DNA of 64,000 nucleotides. Source: Flavobacterium sp. HJJ. Lineage in GTDB: Bacteria; Bacteroidota; Bacteroidia; Flavobacteriales; Flavobacteriaceae. Made by a program: the position numbers and the translations under genes. Positions 25,274 through 34,601 of the stretch are shown piece by piece (positions within the stretch are counted from its first letter, which is position 1; each line of letters opens with the position of its first letter). The stretch is taken from assembly GCF_015351475.1 (NCBI RefSeq), contig NZ_JADKPR010000001.1:248001-312000 (forward strand), in the 5' to 3' direction. The notes beneath the pieces are model-generated. The model ran no database searches. It was not told the origin of the DNA and saw only the letters and a list, made by a program, of their open reading frames with translations.

Positions 25274-26737
25274 ATGGAAGCCAAACAGATAAAACTAAAA
25301 GGAGACAAGGTTATCGAGCAGATTCCTTCCCTCAAAGATAAAGCACTTCGTATTAATCTTAACGAAAACATATACGGAACTTTTGCTGAAATTGGAGCTG
25401 GTCAGGAAACAGTCAGACATTTTTTTAGATCAGGCGGATCTTCTGGAACAATTGCAAAAGCAATGTCTGCTTACGATAAAGATTTTAGCGATGCTGTTTA
25501 TGGAACTGAGGAAGACGGCCGCTATGTAACTGAAAGCAGACTAAAAAAAATGCTGACTTTTGAAGGAGAATTAATCGAAGAACGGTTAAGCCGGACAAAA
25601 CATCCTAACAAAATGTTTTTCAGTTACGCTAATACAGTTGCTACCATAGATTTTGCAAAACAATTTAAAGGCCATGGCTGGGTTGGAATCCGATACCAGC
25701 TGGATCCAGCCGAAGACTATAACGAAATTATCATCCATATCCGTTTCAAAGAAACTGATTCCCGATTACAGCAGGAAACACTAGGAGTTTTAGGAGTTAA
25801 CCTTATTTATGGTGCCTTCTACAAATACAATGATCCAAAAAAATTACTCCGTTATTTATATGACCACCTTGACAAAGACCAATTAGAAATTGATACTATT
25901 AACTTTTCAGGCCCTCGTTTTGCCGATGTTGACAATCGTCTGATGAGTTTACAATTGGTAAAAAACGGAATGACTGATGCCGTAATGTTCAATCCAAAAG
26001 GTAAAAATGTCCTGCCGGCTGCAGTTCTTTACAAAAAAAACATCCTTGCTTTTAGAGGAAGTTTCCGTCCGGTTACTAAGGTAAACATGGACATGTACAA
26101 AGAATCCCTGAAAATGTTTCTGGAAGAGAACAAAGTAGAGAAAGAAAACACCTTGGTTATTTTCGAAATCACATTATCTAACCTCCGATCTGACGGAGAA
26201 ATTGACGAAAGAGATTTCATGGACCGTGCCGAACTGCTATGTTCATTGGGACAAACGGTAATGATCTCTAATTTTCAGGAATATTATAAAGTAGTTGAAT
26301 ATTTCTCCAATTATACCAAAGCCAGAATGGGGCTTTCAATGGGTGTCAACAACTTAGTAGACATATTTGACGAAAAATATTACCGTCATCTGAGCGGCGG
26401 AATACTGGAAGCCTTTGGTAAATTATTTTACCGCGACATGAAAGTCTTTTTGTACCCAATGCTGGGGGAAGAAGGAGAAATCATTACTTCCAAAAATCTA
26501 AAAGTACATCCAAGAATGAAAGAATTATACAAATTCTTTAAATTTAATGGAAAAGTAGTTGATATCGAAGATTATAATCCAGAAATCCTGGAAGTATTCT
26601 CCCGTGAAGTATTAAAAATGATTAGTGCCGGAAAACCAGGATGGGAACCAATGCTGCCACCAGGAGTTCCAGAAATCATTAAAGAAAAAGGTCTTTTTGG
26701 CTATCAGTCCAATCCGCTTTTAGAAACGAGCAAATAG
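25274..26737 (+). CDS. Conserved Bacteroidota protein, function unclear
   Basis: This 487-residue soluble protein has no signal peptide. Its N-terminal third includes ALRINLNENIYGTFAEIGAGQ, AMSAYDKDFSDAVYG and MFFSYANTVATIDFAK. It is strongly conserved in Bacteroidota as I remember it, and relatives are sometimes labelled nicotinate-nucleotide adenylyltransferase. I see no H-x-G-H nucleotidyltransferase motif here, so that name is not supported. A strong promoter element and terminator make it a single-gene unit, and its complete length suggests a housekeeping role. Confidence 0.75.
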   Translation: MEAKQIKLKGDKVIEQIPSLKDKALRINLNENIYGTFAEIGAGQETVRHFFRSGGSSGTIAKAMSAYDKDFSDAVYGTEEDGRYVTESRLKKMLTFEGELIEERLSRTKHPNKMFFSYANTVATIDFAKQFKGHGWVGIRYQLDPAEDYNEIIIHIRFKETDSRLQQETLGVLGVNLIYGAFYKYNDPKKLLRYLYDHLDKDQLEIDTINFSGPRFADVDNRLMSLQLVKNGMTDAVMFNPKGKNVLPAAVLYKKNILAFRGSFRPVTKVNMDMYKESLKMFLEENKVEKENTLVIFEITLSNLRSDGEIDERDFMDRAELLCSLGQTVMISNFQEYYKVVEYFSNYTKARMGLSMGVNNLVDIFDEKYYRHLSGGILEAFGKLFYRDMKVFLYPMLGEEGEIITSKNLKVHPRMKELYKFFKFNGKVVDIEDYNPEILEVFSREVLKMISAGKPGWEPMLPPGVPEIIKEKGLFGYQSNPLLETSK

Positions 26738-26753
26738 AGGTTAATAGCTTTTA

Positions 26754-26799
26754 AAAAACAAATCCAAGAAAAGATAATTTTTTCTTGGATTTGTTTTTT
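26754..26799 (+). terminator. Intrinsic terminator
   Basis: ACAAATCCAAGAAAA pairs with TTTTCTTGGATTTGT, extended by A/T pairs and followed by a T-run, just after the stop at 26737. Confidence 0.85.
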
Positions 26800-26830
26800 G
26801 TAAAAATAAAGTCTTTTAAAATCATTTGGT

Positions 26831-26960
26831 TGTGCCTCCGTCCCGATAAAAAGGGCAATTCTCTTTGTGGTGACACCCCTTTTTATCGGGATGCTGTCGT
26901 GCTGTCCGCGCTACTAGGTAACTTGCTCCCATCACTAACGTGGATTAAGCTATAACAAGA
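26831..26960. repeat. Dispersed GC-richer repeat, copy A
   Basis: A perfect 15-base inverted repeat (TCCCGATAAAAAGGG at 26841-26855, CCCTTTTTATCGGGA at 26877-26891) is followed by GTCGTGCTGTCCGCGCTACT (26896-26915) and tgctcccatcactaacg. The latter part reappears at 44114-44158 with few changes. No coding potential. It looks like a genome-wide intergenic family. Confidence 0.6.
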
Positions 26961-27033
26961 AATTAGATTGCTAATAGTTTGATAACACTTAACTGAACAA
27001 TTTTTGATATTCTATTCTCGCTTTCAGATAATG

Positions 27034-27996
27034 TTATTCTTTTTTAATTTCAGTCGCAATTTGTTTTTTTATACTTGGATACAAACTGTTTTTTTTGTCT
27101 AAATAATTTACAATCAATTTGTATGGGATTGTTATTTTTGAAGTATATTCCCCAATTTTCTCTCTTTTTTCATCCATGTTTAAATTTCCATCTATAACAT
27201 TCACTGTAAAAATAATACCCTTAGGACTAAAATAATAAAAATCATTTGAATTAATTTTGCATTTTATTTTATTTAAACTGTAATCTGATTGTTCAAAGGC
27301 AAGCATAGAATGATATAATAAATCACCAAATCCTTGAGATTCTCTTTCTATATAATTTTTTACTATCTCTTTTTTACGATTATAGACATAATTTAAAATA
27401 GTTTTATCAAATGCACTTAATTGATTAACTGCTATTAATGAATTAAAATCGACCAATTTCATTTTATTTAAATCTATATTTAAAAACTCATCATATGGAG
27501 ATACTTTATCATTTGAATAAACTTCAACATTATAAACGAGTATTTTATCTAAATAAAACACATTTGAGGAAATACTTTCTTGACCATTAATAATTTGCAT
27601 TTCTTCATACATTTTTTGATACGATTCCGATTCTGAATCCAAACTAAAAATTTTTGATAGATTAAGACTATCAACCAAATCTTGAAATTTTCTATTTTCT
27701 ACGGAATAATCAAAAATGGTATCTGGTTTATGAAACATTATAACATAATCTTCAAGATCTAGTTCTAGAATATTTTCGCTGTTTTTTATAATAAACTTGT
27801 TTAGCGCATCAAAATGTTTCCCATTTTTATATGAAAACAATTTTATAGACCCAACTTTAAATGTATTTCTATCATTATAATAATACTCATTAACCTTTAA
27901 ATCAGAACAACTAAGATTACTTTTGGATTTTACACTTGACTGTGAATAAGCAAATGTTATCGATAGCAGAAACATTAAAATTATTTTTAGTTTCAT
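27034..27996 (-). CDS. Secreted protein of unknown function
   Basis: The 320-residue product has a signal peptide (MKLKIILMFLLSITFAYSQ) and no other membrane helix. The mature part is rich in Asn, Lys, Ser and Tyr, more AT-biased than its neighbours, with stretches such as LSCSDLKVNEYYYNDRN, DEFLNIDLNKMKLVDFNSL and NSNDFYYFSPKGIIF. I recognise no family. The minus-strand pseudogene 98 bases upstream also begins like an exported protein, so the two may once have formed a unit. The low GC and the degenerate neighbour hint at a recently acquired or poorly conserved locus. Confidence 0.7.
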   Translation of the reverse strand: MKLKIILMFLLSITFAYSQSSVKSKSNLSCSDLKVNEYYYNDRNTFKVGSIKLFSYKNGKHFDALNKFIIKNSENILELDLEDYVIMFHKPDTIFDYSVENRKFQDLVDSLNLSKIFSLDSESESYQKMYEEMQIINGQESISSNVFYLDKILVYNVEVYSNDKVSPYDEFLNIDLNKMKLVDFNSLIAVNQLSAFDKTILNYVYNRKKEIVKNYIERESQGFGDLLYHSMLAFEQSDYSLNKIKCKINSNDFYYFSPKGIIFTVNVIDGNLNMDEKREKIGEYTSKITIPYKLIVNYLDKKNSLYPSIKKQIATEIKKE

Positions 27997-28093
27997 TTTT
28001 TAATGGAAGTAATTAAGTGATAAATATCCTTTGTAGCTTAATTATTATTTGTTTATCGAATTCTGCAAAAACCTATCATTCAAAAAATCTTTT

Positions 28094-28339
28094 TTACTCA
28101 TTGGTTCTAGCCCCTATATTTACAGTATCTGAATTTGGATAGTCAATACTAACTCGTTGTCGAAATTGAATATAGGTACTAAGCTTATTATCATAATAAG
28201 TATCCGCAAATAAAACATTTATCTTTCTATCCTTAGTTTTTACATAAATATCGTTCTTTTTGAATCTTTAATGAGCTGTTATGTTTTAGCCAAGAAGTAA
28301 AAAAAGAATTATTATATAATATACTTTTGTCAATTTCAC
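28094..28339 (-). pseudogene. Small exported protein gene with two in-frame stops
   Basis: From a GTG at 28339 one frame of 82 codons runs to TAA at 28094, interrupted by TAA at codons 18 and 24. It begins with a typical export signal (KLTKVYYIIILFLLLG). After the second stop it reads through 57 residues, including KTKDRKINVLFADTYYDNKL and FRQRVSIDYPNSDTVNIG. The first stop falls exactly where a lipobox cysteine would be expected. The reading frame is otherwise intact, so decay is recent or the sequence contains errors there. The family is unknown. Confidence 0.6.
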
Positions 28340-28451
28340 ATTCCAATTACACTGTTATTAATATCTGTTTTTACATTATTTAGGTCTTGAATTGCTAAAA
28401 ATTTTTCGAATTTTTTATTTTGAAAACATCGATTATCTTAAGATAACGTCT

Positions 28452-28904
28452 TTATCCCAAAATCTGCCCTGCATGTTCTTTTGTCTTCACAGCGGTGATA
28501 ACATCTTCAATGATTCCGTTTTCGTCTATCACAAAAGTAGTTCTGTGAATGCCGTCGTATTCTCTTCCCATAAACTTTTTTGGTCCCCAAACACCAAAAG
28601 CATTTATCACCGATTTGTCCTCATCAGCCAGTAATGGAAAAGGAAATTCATACTTATCCTTAAATTTAGCCTGCGCTTTTGCACTATCGGCACTTACACC
28701 CAAAAGAGCATAATTATTAGCCTGAAAACGCTCAAAATTATCTCTTAAATCACAAGCTTCTGCAGTACAGCCTGGTGTAGAAGCTTTAGGATAAAAAAAT
28801 ACAACTAATTTTTTTCCTTTATAATCTGATAATTGACGTGATTTTCCATCTTGATCTATTCCTGAAAACTGAGGTGCCTGATCGCCTATTTTTAATGTAG
28901 TCAT
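28452..28904 (-). CDS. bcp: Thioredoxin-dependent peroxiredoxin, Bcp type
   Basis: The 150-residue cytoplasmic enzyme has the 1-Cys/atypical 2-Cys BCP pattern. The catalytic motif FFYPKASTPGCTAEACDLRD near residues 35-55 carries the peroxidatic Cys and, five residues later, the resolving Cys. Further blocks are LLGVSADSAKAQAKFKDKY, FPLLADEDKSV and HRTTFVIDENG. It reduces hydrogen peroxide and organic peroxides using thioredoxin. It diverges from nth across an unusual inverted octamer array. Confidence 0.93.
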   Translation of the reverse strand: MTTLKIGDQAPQFSGIDQDGKSRQLSDYKGKKLVVFFYPKASTPGCTAEACDLRDNFERFQANNYALLGVSADSAKAQAKFKDKYEFPFPLLADEDKSVINAFGVWGPKKFMGREYDGIHRTTFVIDENGIIEDVITAVKTKEHAGQILG

Positions 28905-28910
28905 TTTTTT

Positions 28911-29075
28911 AAGATACTAAGTTACTAAGTGGCTAAGATACTAAGATTTTGAAAAATTAAATGAAACAACACAATTTTAAACTTAAAAACAATCCTAGAT
29001 TCTTAGGTTCTTAGTAACTTAGCAAATTCACATTAAAAATAGTCTTAAAAACTTAGCCCCTTAGTAACGAAGCAG
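28911..29075. repeat. Inverted arrays of a CTAAG-type octamer between bcp and nth
   Basis: The left arm (28911-28951) consists of units gatactaag, ttactaag, tggctaag, atactaag. The right arm (about 28994-29075) holds the same units reversed. CTAAGTTACTAAG at 28917-28929 complements CTTAGTAACTTAG at 29010-29022 perfectly. Because it fills the divergent promoter region, it may affect both genes or simply be a dispersed element. Architecture matches 130-247. Confidence 0.6.
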
Positions 29076-29083
29076 ATCAAAAA

Positions 29084-29734
29084 ATGACCAAACAAGAACG
29101 CGTAACATTTGTTATAAATACCTTAAACGAGTTATACCCAACTATCCCGATTCCGCTAGACCACAAAGACCCATATACTTTATTAATTGCAGTTTTGCTT
29201 TCGGCTCAATGTACAGACGTACGCGTGAACCAAATCACGCCTTTACTTTTTGCCAAAGCCGACAATCCGTATGATATGATCAAAATGTCTATTGAGGAAA
29301 TCAAAGAAATTATTCGTCCCTGTGGTCTGTCTCCAATGAAATCGAAAGGAATCCATGGATTGTCCCAAATTTTGATCGAAAAACACAATGGCCAGGTACC
29401 ACAAAGTTTTGAGGCTCTCGAAGAATTACCTGCAGTAGGGCATAAAACAGCGAGTGTGGTGATGTCACAGGCTTTTGGAGTACCGGCTTTTCCAGTTGAC
29501 ACCCATATTCATCGGTTGATGTACCGCTGGAATCTGACTAATGGCAAAAATGTAGTTCAGACCGAAAAAGATGCCAAACGTATTTTCCCTGAAGAATTAT
29601 GGAATGATCTTCACCTTCAGATTATTTGGTACGGACGCGAATATTCGCCGGCAAGAGGCTGGAGTCTGGAGAAAGATATTATCACCAAAACAATTGGCAG
29701 AAAATCAGTTTTGGATGAGTTTGCAAAAAAATAA
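29084..29734 (+). CDS. nth: Endonuclease III without the iron-sulfur cluster
   Basis: This 216-residue DNA glycosylase/AP lyase removes oxidised pyrimidines. It has the HhH motif LEELPAVGHKTASVV with the catalytic Lys near residue 122 and the catalytic Asp in PVDTHIHRL about 18 residues later. The usual C-terminal C-x6-C-x2-C-x5-C that binds a [4Fe-4S] cluster is missing: the region reads WYGREYSPARGWSLEKD with no cysteine. The only cysteines are near residues 42 and 78. Cluster-less Nth proteins are known, so activity is still likely. Confidence 0.92.
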   Translation: MTKQERVTFVINTLNELYPTIPIPLDHKDPYTLLIAVLLSAQCTDVRVNQITPLLFAKADNPYDMIKMSIEEIKEIIRPCGLSPMKSKGIHGLSQILIEKHNGQVPQSFEALEELPAVGHKTASVVMSQAFGVPAFPVDTHIHRLMYRWNLTNGKNVVQTEKDAKRIFPEELWNDLHLQIIWYGREYSPARGWSLEKDIITKTIGRKSVLDEFAKK

Positions 29735-29750
29735 TCACAATTATAAACAA

Positions 29751-29789
29751 CAAATTTCACTAGTTTCATAAGTAAACTAGTGAAATTTG
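29751..29789. repeat. Perfect 16-base palindrome after nth
   Basis: CAAATTTCACTAGTTT (29751-29766) and AAACTAGTGAAATTTG (29774-29789) pair perfectly over a 7-base loop. No T-run follows on either side, so termination would be atypical. Confidence 0.5.
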
Positions 29790-29836
29790 CACTTGTTTCA
29801 GCACATACAGATTGAAATACTTTTCACTTGCAAGAA

Positions 29837-29980
29837 TTAATTTGCTATAATTTCAAAAACCTTCTTCTCTATTTTAACCATTTTCAATGCTTTAGAGTAG
29901 TTTAATAAAAAAGAAACAACTTCTTTATCAGGTTTCATTTTTTGAGTAATTTTCAATTCTTTAGAGTAATTCTTTTCCAT
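29837..29980 (-). CDS. 47-residue ORF following the ECF sigma gene
   Basis: An ATG at 29980 opens a 47-codon frame: MEKNYSKELKITQKMKPDKE, then VVSFLLNYSKALKMVKIEKK, ending VFEIIAN. It is predicted to be helical, soluble and charged. It starts 51 bases after the stop of the sigma factor on the same strand. I recall similar short ORFs containing LLNYSKAL behind sigma-70 genes in Flavobacterium, but that is memory, not a search. It could be a small regulator of the sigma factor or an unrelated short protein. Confidence 0.55.
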   Translation of the reverse strand: MEKNYSKELKITQKMKPDKEVVSFLLNYSKALKMVKIEKKVFEIIAN

Positions 29981-30031
29981 ATGAATATAAATTTTATTTT
30001 ATATTACAACGGAGGAATCTGTCATTTATTG

Positions 30032-30616
30032 TCAGTTAGTCAAAATAACTTGATGCTTGTCGATAATTTTTCTCAAATTCATTATGGCATACCGCATTCT
30101 TCCCAAAGCTGTATTGATACTAACACCTGTAGTTTCTGAAATTTCTTTAAAACTCATATCCTGATACATACGCATGATTAAAACCTCTTTTTGGTCCAAA
30201 GGAAGCTCATCAACAAGTCTGCGGATATCAACTTCGACTTGATCTGCTATGATTTGATTTTCGACAGTAAGAGAATTATCAGACATTATAGAAAAAATAG
30301 AAAATTCCTCTGTCTCTCGGTACAGCGGCATCTTTTTTAATTTTCTAAAATGATCAATGATTAAGTTGTGGGCAATACGCATCACCCAAGGCAGAAATTT
30401 TCCTTCTTCGTTATACGAATTTAGCTTTAAGGTTTTGATTACTTTGATAAAAGTATCTTGAAAAATGTCATTGGAAACATCTTTATCTGAAACTTTAGAA
30501 TAGATAAATCCAAACACTTTGGATTCATGTCTTCTTATTAATACAGCCAATGCATTTTCATCACCAGCCATATAATCCTTTACTAATAAAGCATCTGTTT
30601 TTTGTATAATTGCCAT
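30032..30616 (-). CDS. ECF-type RNA polymerase sigma factor
   Basis: The 194-residue protein has the two-domain sigma-70 ECF layout. Region 2 covers residues about 10-95 (LIRRHESKVFGFIYSKVSDKD, DIFQDTFIKVIKTL, LPWVMRIAHNLIIDHFRK). Region 4 covers about 125-190 (LPLDQKEVLIMRMYQDMSFKE with the helix-turn-helix EISETTGVSINTALGRMRYAI). No anti-sigma gene is adjacent; the only close downstream ORF encodes 47 residues. The group resembles the abundant single-gene sigma-24 proteins of Flavobacteriaceae. Its regulon cannot be inferred here. Confidence 0.92.
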   Translation of the reverse strand: MAIIQKTDALLVKDYMAGDENALAVLIRRHESKVFGFIYSKVSDKDVSNDIFQDTFIKVIKTLKLNSYNEEGKFLPWVMRIAHNLIIDHFRKLKKMPLYRETEEFSIFSIMSDNSLTVENQIIADQVEVDIRRLVDELPLDQKEVLIMRMYQDMSFKEISETTGVSINTALGRMRYAIMNLRKIIDKHQVILTN

Positions 30617-31080
30617 AGCTATTCCTTTTTAGGTTAATTCTTGGGGGTAGTCTTTCTAAAAAGTAGTTCTATGCTATAGGCTTACAAAGTTTTAATAAAG
30701 TTAAACATTTGTCAAATTTAACAATTTTTTATTAAAAGAAGCAAGAAAAAAGATGATAAATATCATTTTTAAAAATTAAAACTTCTTTTTTTAACAAATT
30801 ACACTTGATAAAAAAAAGATAAAACATTGTTTTACATCAAAATAAGCTGGATAAACCGAAGTTTCATAAATCTTTTAGACATTATACAACAGGCAAAAAA
30901 CAATTTCTATTTCGAAAAAAATTTAATAGCTTCTCATAAAAAAATCAATCTTTTTTTAACTGTTTTAAAAAACAGCTTGACATTAATTTGACAAGTATCA
31001 AATATAGACTTCAGAACAAATACATACTTAAAAGTAAGTTTTGATTCTAATTCTTTAGAGACAGTCATACTAAAATTGAG
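30617..31080. other. AT-rich divergent region, no gene
   Basis: The spacer separates the leftward sigma gene from rightward uvrA. It contains long A/T runs and a TTTTAACTGTTTTAAAAAACAG partial palindrome near 30955-30975 but no supported ORF. It presumably holds both promoters. Confidence 0.5.
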
Positions 31081-31088
31081 TACTTTTG
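31081..31088 (+). promoter_or_regulatory. Bacteroidota -7 element for uvrA
   Basis: TACTTTTG fits TAnnTTTG and ends 18 bases before the uvrA ATG. No SOS box-like sequence is recognised nearby. Confidence 0.6.
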
Positions 31089-31106
31089 TGAAAATTCATT
31101 TTTAGT

Positions 31107-33902
31107 ATGCCAGCTGACATTTCCAAACTCGATCCAAAGAGGAACATCATAATAAAAGGAGCACAAGTACATAATTTAAAAAATGTAGATGTAGCAATTC
31201 CCAGAAATAAACTCGTTGTTATTACAGGGCTTTCCGGTTCGGGAAAATCCAGTTTAGCATTCGATACTTTGTATGCCGAAGGGCAGCGCCGTTATGTAGA
31301 AAGTCTGTCTTCCTACGCCAGACAATTCTTGGGCCGTTTGGACAAACCAAAAGTAGAATACATTAAAGGAATTGCTCCTGCTATTGCTATTGAGCAAAAA
31401 GTAAATACCACTAATGCACGTTCTACTGTAGGAACTTCGACTGAAATATATGATTACATAAAATTATTATTTGCCCGAATAGGAAGAACTTATTCTCCTG
31501 TTTCAGGGCAAGAGGTCAAAAAAAATACGGTTACCGATGTTGTCAGTGAAGTAAAAAAATTTGAATTAGACAGCAGATGGCTCCTCCTCGCACCTATTCA
31601 TCTCGAAGAAGGCAGACAGCTAGAAGACAAACTGAAAGTATTACTGCAGCAAGGATTTGCAAGGATTCTGATCAACAATGAAATGATTCGTTTGGATGAT
31701 TTTACAGCAGAAAATCAACATTCATTAGACCATAAAGATATATTACTTGTTATTGACAGGATTATCGTAAAAGATGAAGAAGAATTCTACAACCGATTAT
31801 CGGATGCTGTGCAGACTGCTTTTTTTGAAGGTAAAGGTATCTGCTATTTACAGGAATTAAACACGGATAAAAGACTTTCGTTTTCTAATAATTTTGAATT
31901 GGACGGTATTACTTTTCTCGAACCGAACGTACATCTATTTAGTTTCAATAATCCTTACGGCGCATGTCCTGCCTGTGAAGGCTACGGAAATATTATTGGA
32001 ATCGACAGTGAATTAGTTATTCCAAATACTTCACTTTCTATTTTTGAAAATGCCATATTTCCATGGAGAGGTGAAAGCATGAGCTGGTTTAGGGACGAAT
32101 TAGTAAACCATGCCTATAAATTTGATTTCCCTATTCATAAACCTTACTTCCAGCTGACTGAAGAACAAAAGGAACTGATTTGGACAGGAAACAAATATTT
32201 TCAGGGGCTGAATGACTTTTTTAAAGAACTCGAAGAGAAAAATTATAAGATCCAGAACCGAGTAATGCTTTCCCGTTACAGAGGTAAAACTAAATGTCAT
32301 GTCTGCAAAGGAAAGCGTTTGAGACCAGAGGCTTCATACGTTAAAATAAATGGAAAAACGGTTTCTGATTTAGTAGATTTACCAATCAGGCATTTAGCTG
32401 CATTTTTCAAAGACATTACATTAGACGAATATGAAAATCAGATTGCAAAAAGATTATTAATCGAAATCAACAACCGATTATCCTTTTTATCCGAAGTAGG
32501 ATTGAATTATCTAACATTAAACCGAAATTCATCAACACTTTCCGGGGGCGAATCACAGCGTATCAATCTGGCCACTTCACTAGGCAGCAGTCTTGTAGGA
32601 TCTATGTATATATTAGATGAGCCAAGCATTGGCCTACATCCAAAAGACACTGAAAGATTGATAAAAGTACTGCTTTCACTGCGTGATTTAGGCAATACAG
32701 TAATTGTTGTCGAACATGATGAAGATATCATGAAAGCAGCTGACATGATTATTGACATAGGTCCCGAAGCAGGAACACTGGGCGGAAATCTGGCTGCACA
32801 GGGCACTTATGATGAAATCCTTACATCGAGTTCGTTAACCTCAAAATACTTGAATGGTGAACTCGAAATTAGTGTTCCAAAGAAAAGACGAACATCAAAA
32901 AATTTCATCGAAATAAAAGGAGCCAGAGAAAACAATTTACAAAATATAGATGTTACCTTCCCTCTCGACGTTTTAACTGTCATTACAGGAGTTTCGGGGA
33001 GCGGAAAAAGTACGCTTGTCAAGAAAATTCTTTTTCCCGCCATGCAGAAAAAACTGGATAATGCAGGTGAAAAAGCGGGACAGTTTAGCGAATTATCTGG
33101 GTCTTTTTCACATATAAAACATATTGAATATGTAGATCAGAATCCTATCGGAAGAAGTTCTAGATCTAATCCTGTTACTTATATTAAAGCTTATGATGAT
33201 ATTCGGGAATTATATGCCAAAGAAAAACTTTCCAAGGTAAGAGGCTACCAAGCCAAACATTTTTCTTTTAACGTTGACGGCGGAAGATGCGAAACCTGCA
33301 AAGGTGAAGGTTCAATAAACGTAGAAATGGTTTTCATGGCCGATGTCCAATTACCTTGCGAAACCTGCAGCGGAAAACGTTTCAAAAAAGAAGTTTTAGA
33401 AATATTTTTTGACGGCAAAAACATTAATGACATCCTAACGATGACAATTGATGATTCTATTTCTTTCTTCGAAAAAAATAAACAGACAAAAATCACTCAA
33501 AAACTGCAGCCTTTACAAGATGTTGGTTTGGGATATGTACAGCTGGGACAATCCTCATCTACACTTTCTGGCGGTGAAGCACAGCGAATCAAACTTGCTT
33601 CATTTTTAGTAAAAGGAACTATAAAAGAAAAAGCTCTTTTCGTTTTTGATGAGCCTACAACTGGATTGCATTTTCATGATATCAAAAAACTAATGGCTTC
33701 GTTTGATGCCTTAATTGAGAAAGGACATTCAATACTGGTTATAGAGCATAATCTTGATTTAATCAAATGTGCAGACTGGATAATTGATCTTGGTCCAGAA
33801 GGAGGAGAAAACGGCGGACTGCTCTTAGCTAAAGGAACACCGGAAGAAATTATAAAAGACAAAAAATCTGTTATTGCCGAGTATCTAAAAGAAAAACTTT
33901 AA
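31107..33902 (+). CDS. uvrA: Excinuclease ABC subunit A
   Basis: The 931-residue DNA-damage sensor carries two ABC modules. The first has Walker [23 protein letters not shown] near 43-65 and signature [12 protein letters not shown]. The second has [13 protein letters not shown] near 630 and [12 protein letters not shown], with Walker [11 protein letters not shown]. Zinc-binding sites are [16 protein letters not shown] and [16 protein letters not shown]. The UvrB-binding and insertion domains lie between. With UvrB it recognises bulky lesions for nucleotide excision repair. Full length and all motifs are intact. A hairpin terminator follows. Confidence 0.97.
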   Translation: MPADISKLDPKRNIIIKGAQVHNLKNVDVAIPRNKLVVITGLSGSGKSSLAFDTLYAEGQRRYVESLSSYARQFLGRLDKPKVEYIKGIAPAIAIEQKVNTTNARSTVGTSTEIYDYIKLLFARIGRTYSPVSGQEVKKNTVTDVVSEVKKFELDSRWLLLAPIHLEEGRQLEDKLKVLLQQGFARILINNEMIRLDDFTAENQHSLDHKDILLVIDRIIVKDEEEFYNRLSDAVQTAFFEGKGICYLQELNTDKRLSFSNNFELDGITFLEPNVHLFSFNNPYGACPACEGYGNIIGIDSELVIPNTSLSIFENAIFPWRGESMSWFRDELVNHAYKFDFPIHKPYFQLTEEQKELIWTGNKYFQGLNDFFKELEEKNYKIQNRVMLSRYRGKTKCHVCKGKRLRPEASYVKINGKTVSDLVDLPIRHLAAFFKDITLDEYENQIAKRLLIEINNRLSFLSEVGLNYLTLNRNSSTLSGGESQRINLATSLGSSLVGSMYILDEPSIGLHPKDTERLIKVLLSLRDLGNTVIVVEHDEDIMKAADMIIDIGPEAGTLGGNLAAQGTYDEILTSSSLTSKYLNGELEISVPKKRRTSKNFIEIKGARENNLQNIDVTFPLDVLTVITGVSGSGKSTLVKKILFPAMQKKLDNAGEKAGQFSELSGSFSHIKHIEYVDQNPIGRSSRSNPVTYIKAYDDIRELYAKEKLSKVRGYQAKHFSFNVDGGRCETCKGEGSINVEMVFMADVQLPCETCSGKRFKKEVLEIFFDGKNINDILTMTIDDSISFFEKNKQTKITQKLQPLQDVGLGYVQLGQSSSTLSGGEAQRIKLASFLVKGTIKEKALFVFDEPTTGLHFHDIKKLMASFDALIEKGHSILVIEHNLDLIKCADWIIDLGPEGGENGGLLLAKGTPEEIIKDKKSVIAEYLKEKL

Positions 33903-33926
33903 AACATAACAATCTTTTATCCAGCT

Positions 33927-33968
33927 AAAAAAGCCATAACATTTTATTATGTCATGGCTTTATTTTGT
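33927..33968 (+). terminator. Terminator after uvrA
   Basis: AAAGCCATAACA pairs with TGTCATGGCTTT (one mismatch) over an A/T loop, followed by a T-rich tract. Confidence 0.7.
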
Positions 33969-34086
33969 ACTCCCTTTATATTTGTACTAAAGTATCAATA
34001 TTAATCTAAAAAATCTAAATTCCTTGCTGTTAACTTTTTTAATTGACACTTATCAATCTTCAAAAAACTATTCAGGTATAAAAAAA

Positions 34087-34383
34087 TTAGCCCAAGTAGC
34101 AATTTTCCTCAAAAACAATTCCCTCCTCGTCTATCGCAATCAAAACCTTTTTATCTTTCGCAGTAACAAGTGACATATATAACCAAGCGAATGACCATGT
34201 TCCTAATGTAGCACAGCAAATCAAAAAATTCATACTGTGATTAATTTTTTTGCCTTCTTTATATAATACCGTGAAAGGTGTTTTTTCGTTTTTTTCTATA
34301 ACTACAAAACCATTTTGAATCTTATCAGCAATAACTTTTGTAAACAGATTGAATTTATCCGGTTTAATAAAATGATTTTTCAT
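34087..34383 (-). CDS. Small protein with one membrane segment, unknown
   Basis: The 98-residue product has a basic, soluble first half (FIKPDKFNLFTKVIADKIQNG, KEGKKINHSMNF), one hydrophobic segment of about 23 residues near 51-73 (FLICCATLGTWSFAWLYMSLV) and a short charged tail (AIDEEGIVFEENC). I recognise no family. It stands alone between uvrA and the glycan operon. The ATG at 34383 follows a long AT-rich gap. Confidence 0.55.
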   Translation of the reverse strand: MKNHFIKPDKFNLFTKVIADKIQNGFVVIEKNEKTPFTVLYKEGKKINHSMNFLICCATLGTWSFAWLYMSLVTAKDKKVLIAIDEEGIVFEENCYLG

Positions 34384-34601
34384 TCTTTTTGTTATTTAAA
34401 TTAATAAGGATTTATGTCATATTTCTAGCACCAAAGATAAGATGCATTTTAAAACTCCGCAATACCTACTTTTAGTGATATTCAAAAAGAAAACAACACA
34501 AGTTGCTGATATTCATGTAATTATATTTTTAATAAAATTAAGAAAAGCATAAATAATCGTTATAATGTCTTACAATAAAAAATAAACAATACTTTACCTA
34601 C
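34384..34601. other. AT-rich spacer, nothing recognised
   Basis: No ORF, hairpin or repeat stands out in this stretch. It joins the weak ORF at 34602 to make more than 500 bases without a secure gene. Confidence 0.5.

Noticed and set aside
25274..26737. Annotation as nicotinate-nucleotide adenylyltransferase
   Set aside because: No HxGH or ISSTxxR nucleotidyltransferase motif is visible and the length is about twice that of NadD.
28911..29075. Direct CTAAG repeats as operator sites
   Set aside because: Eight-base tandem spacing and inverted copies over 160 bases fit a dispersed palindromic repeat better than a regulator site; no regulator gene is adjacent.
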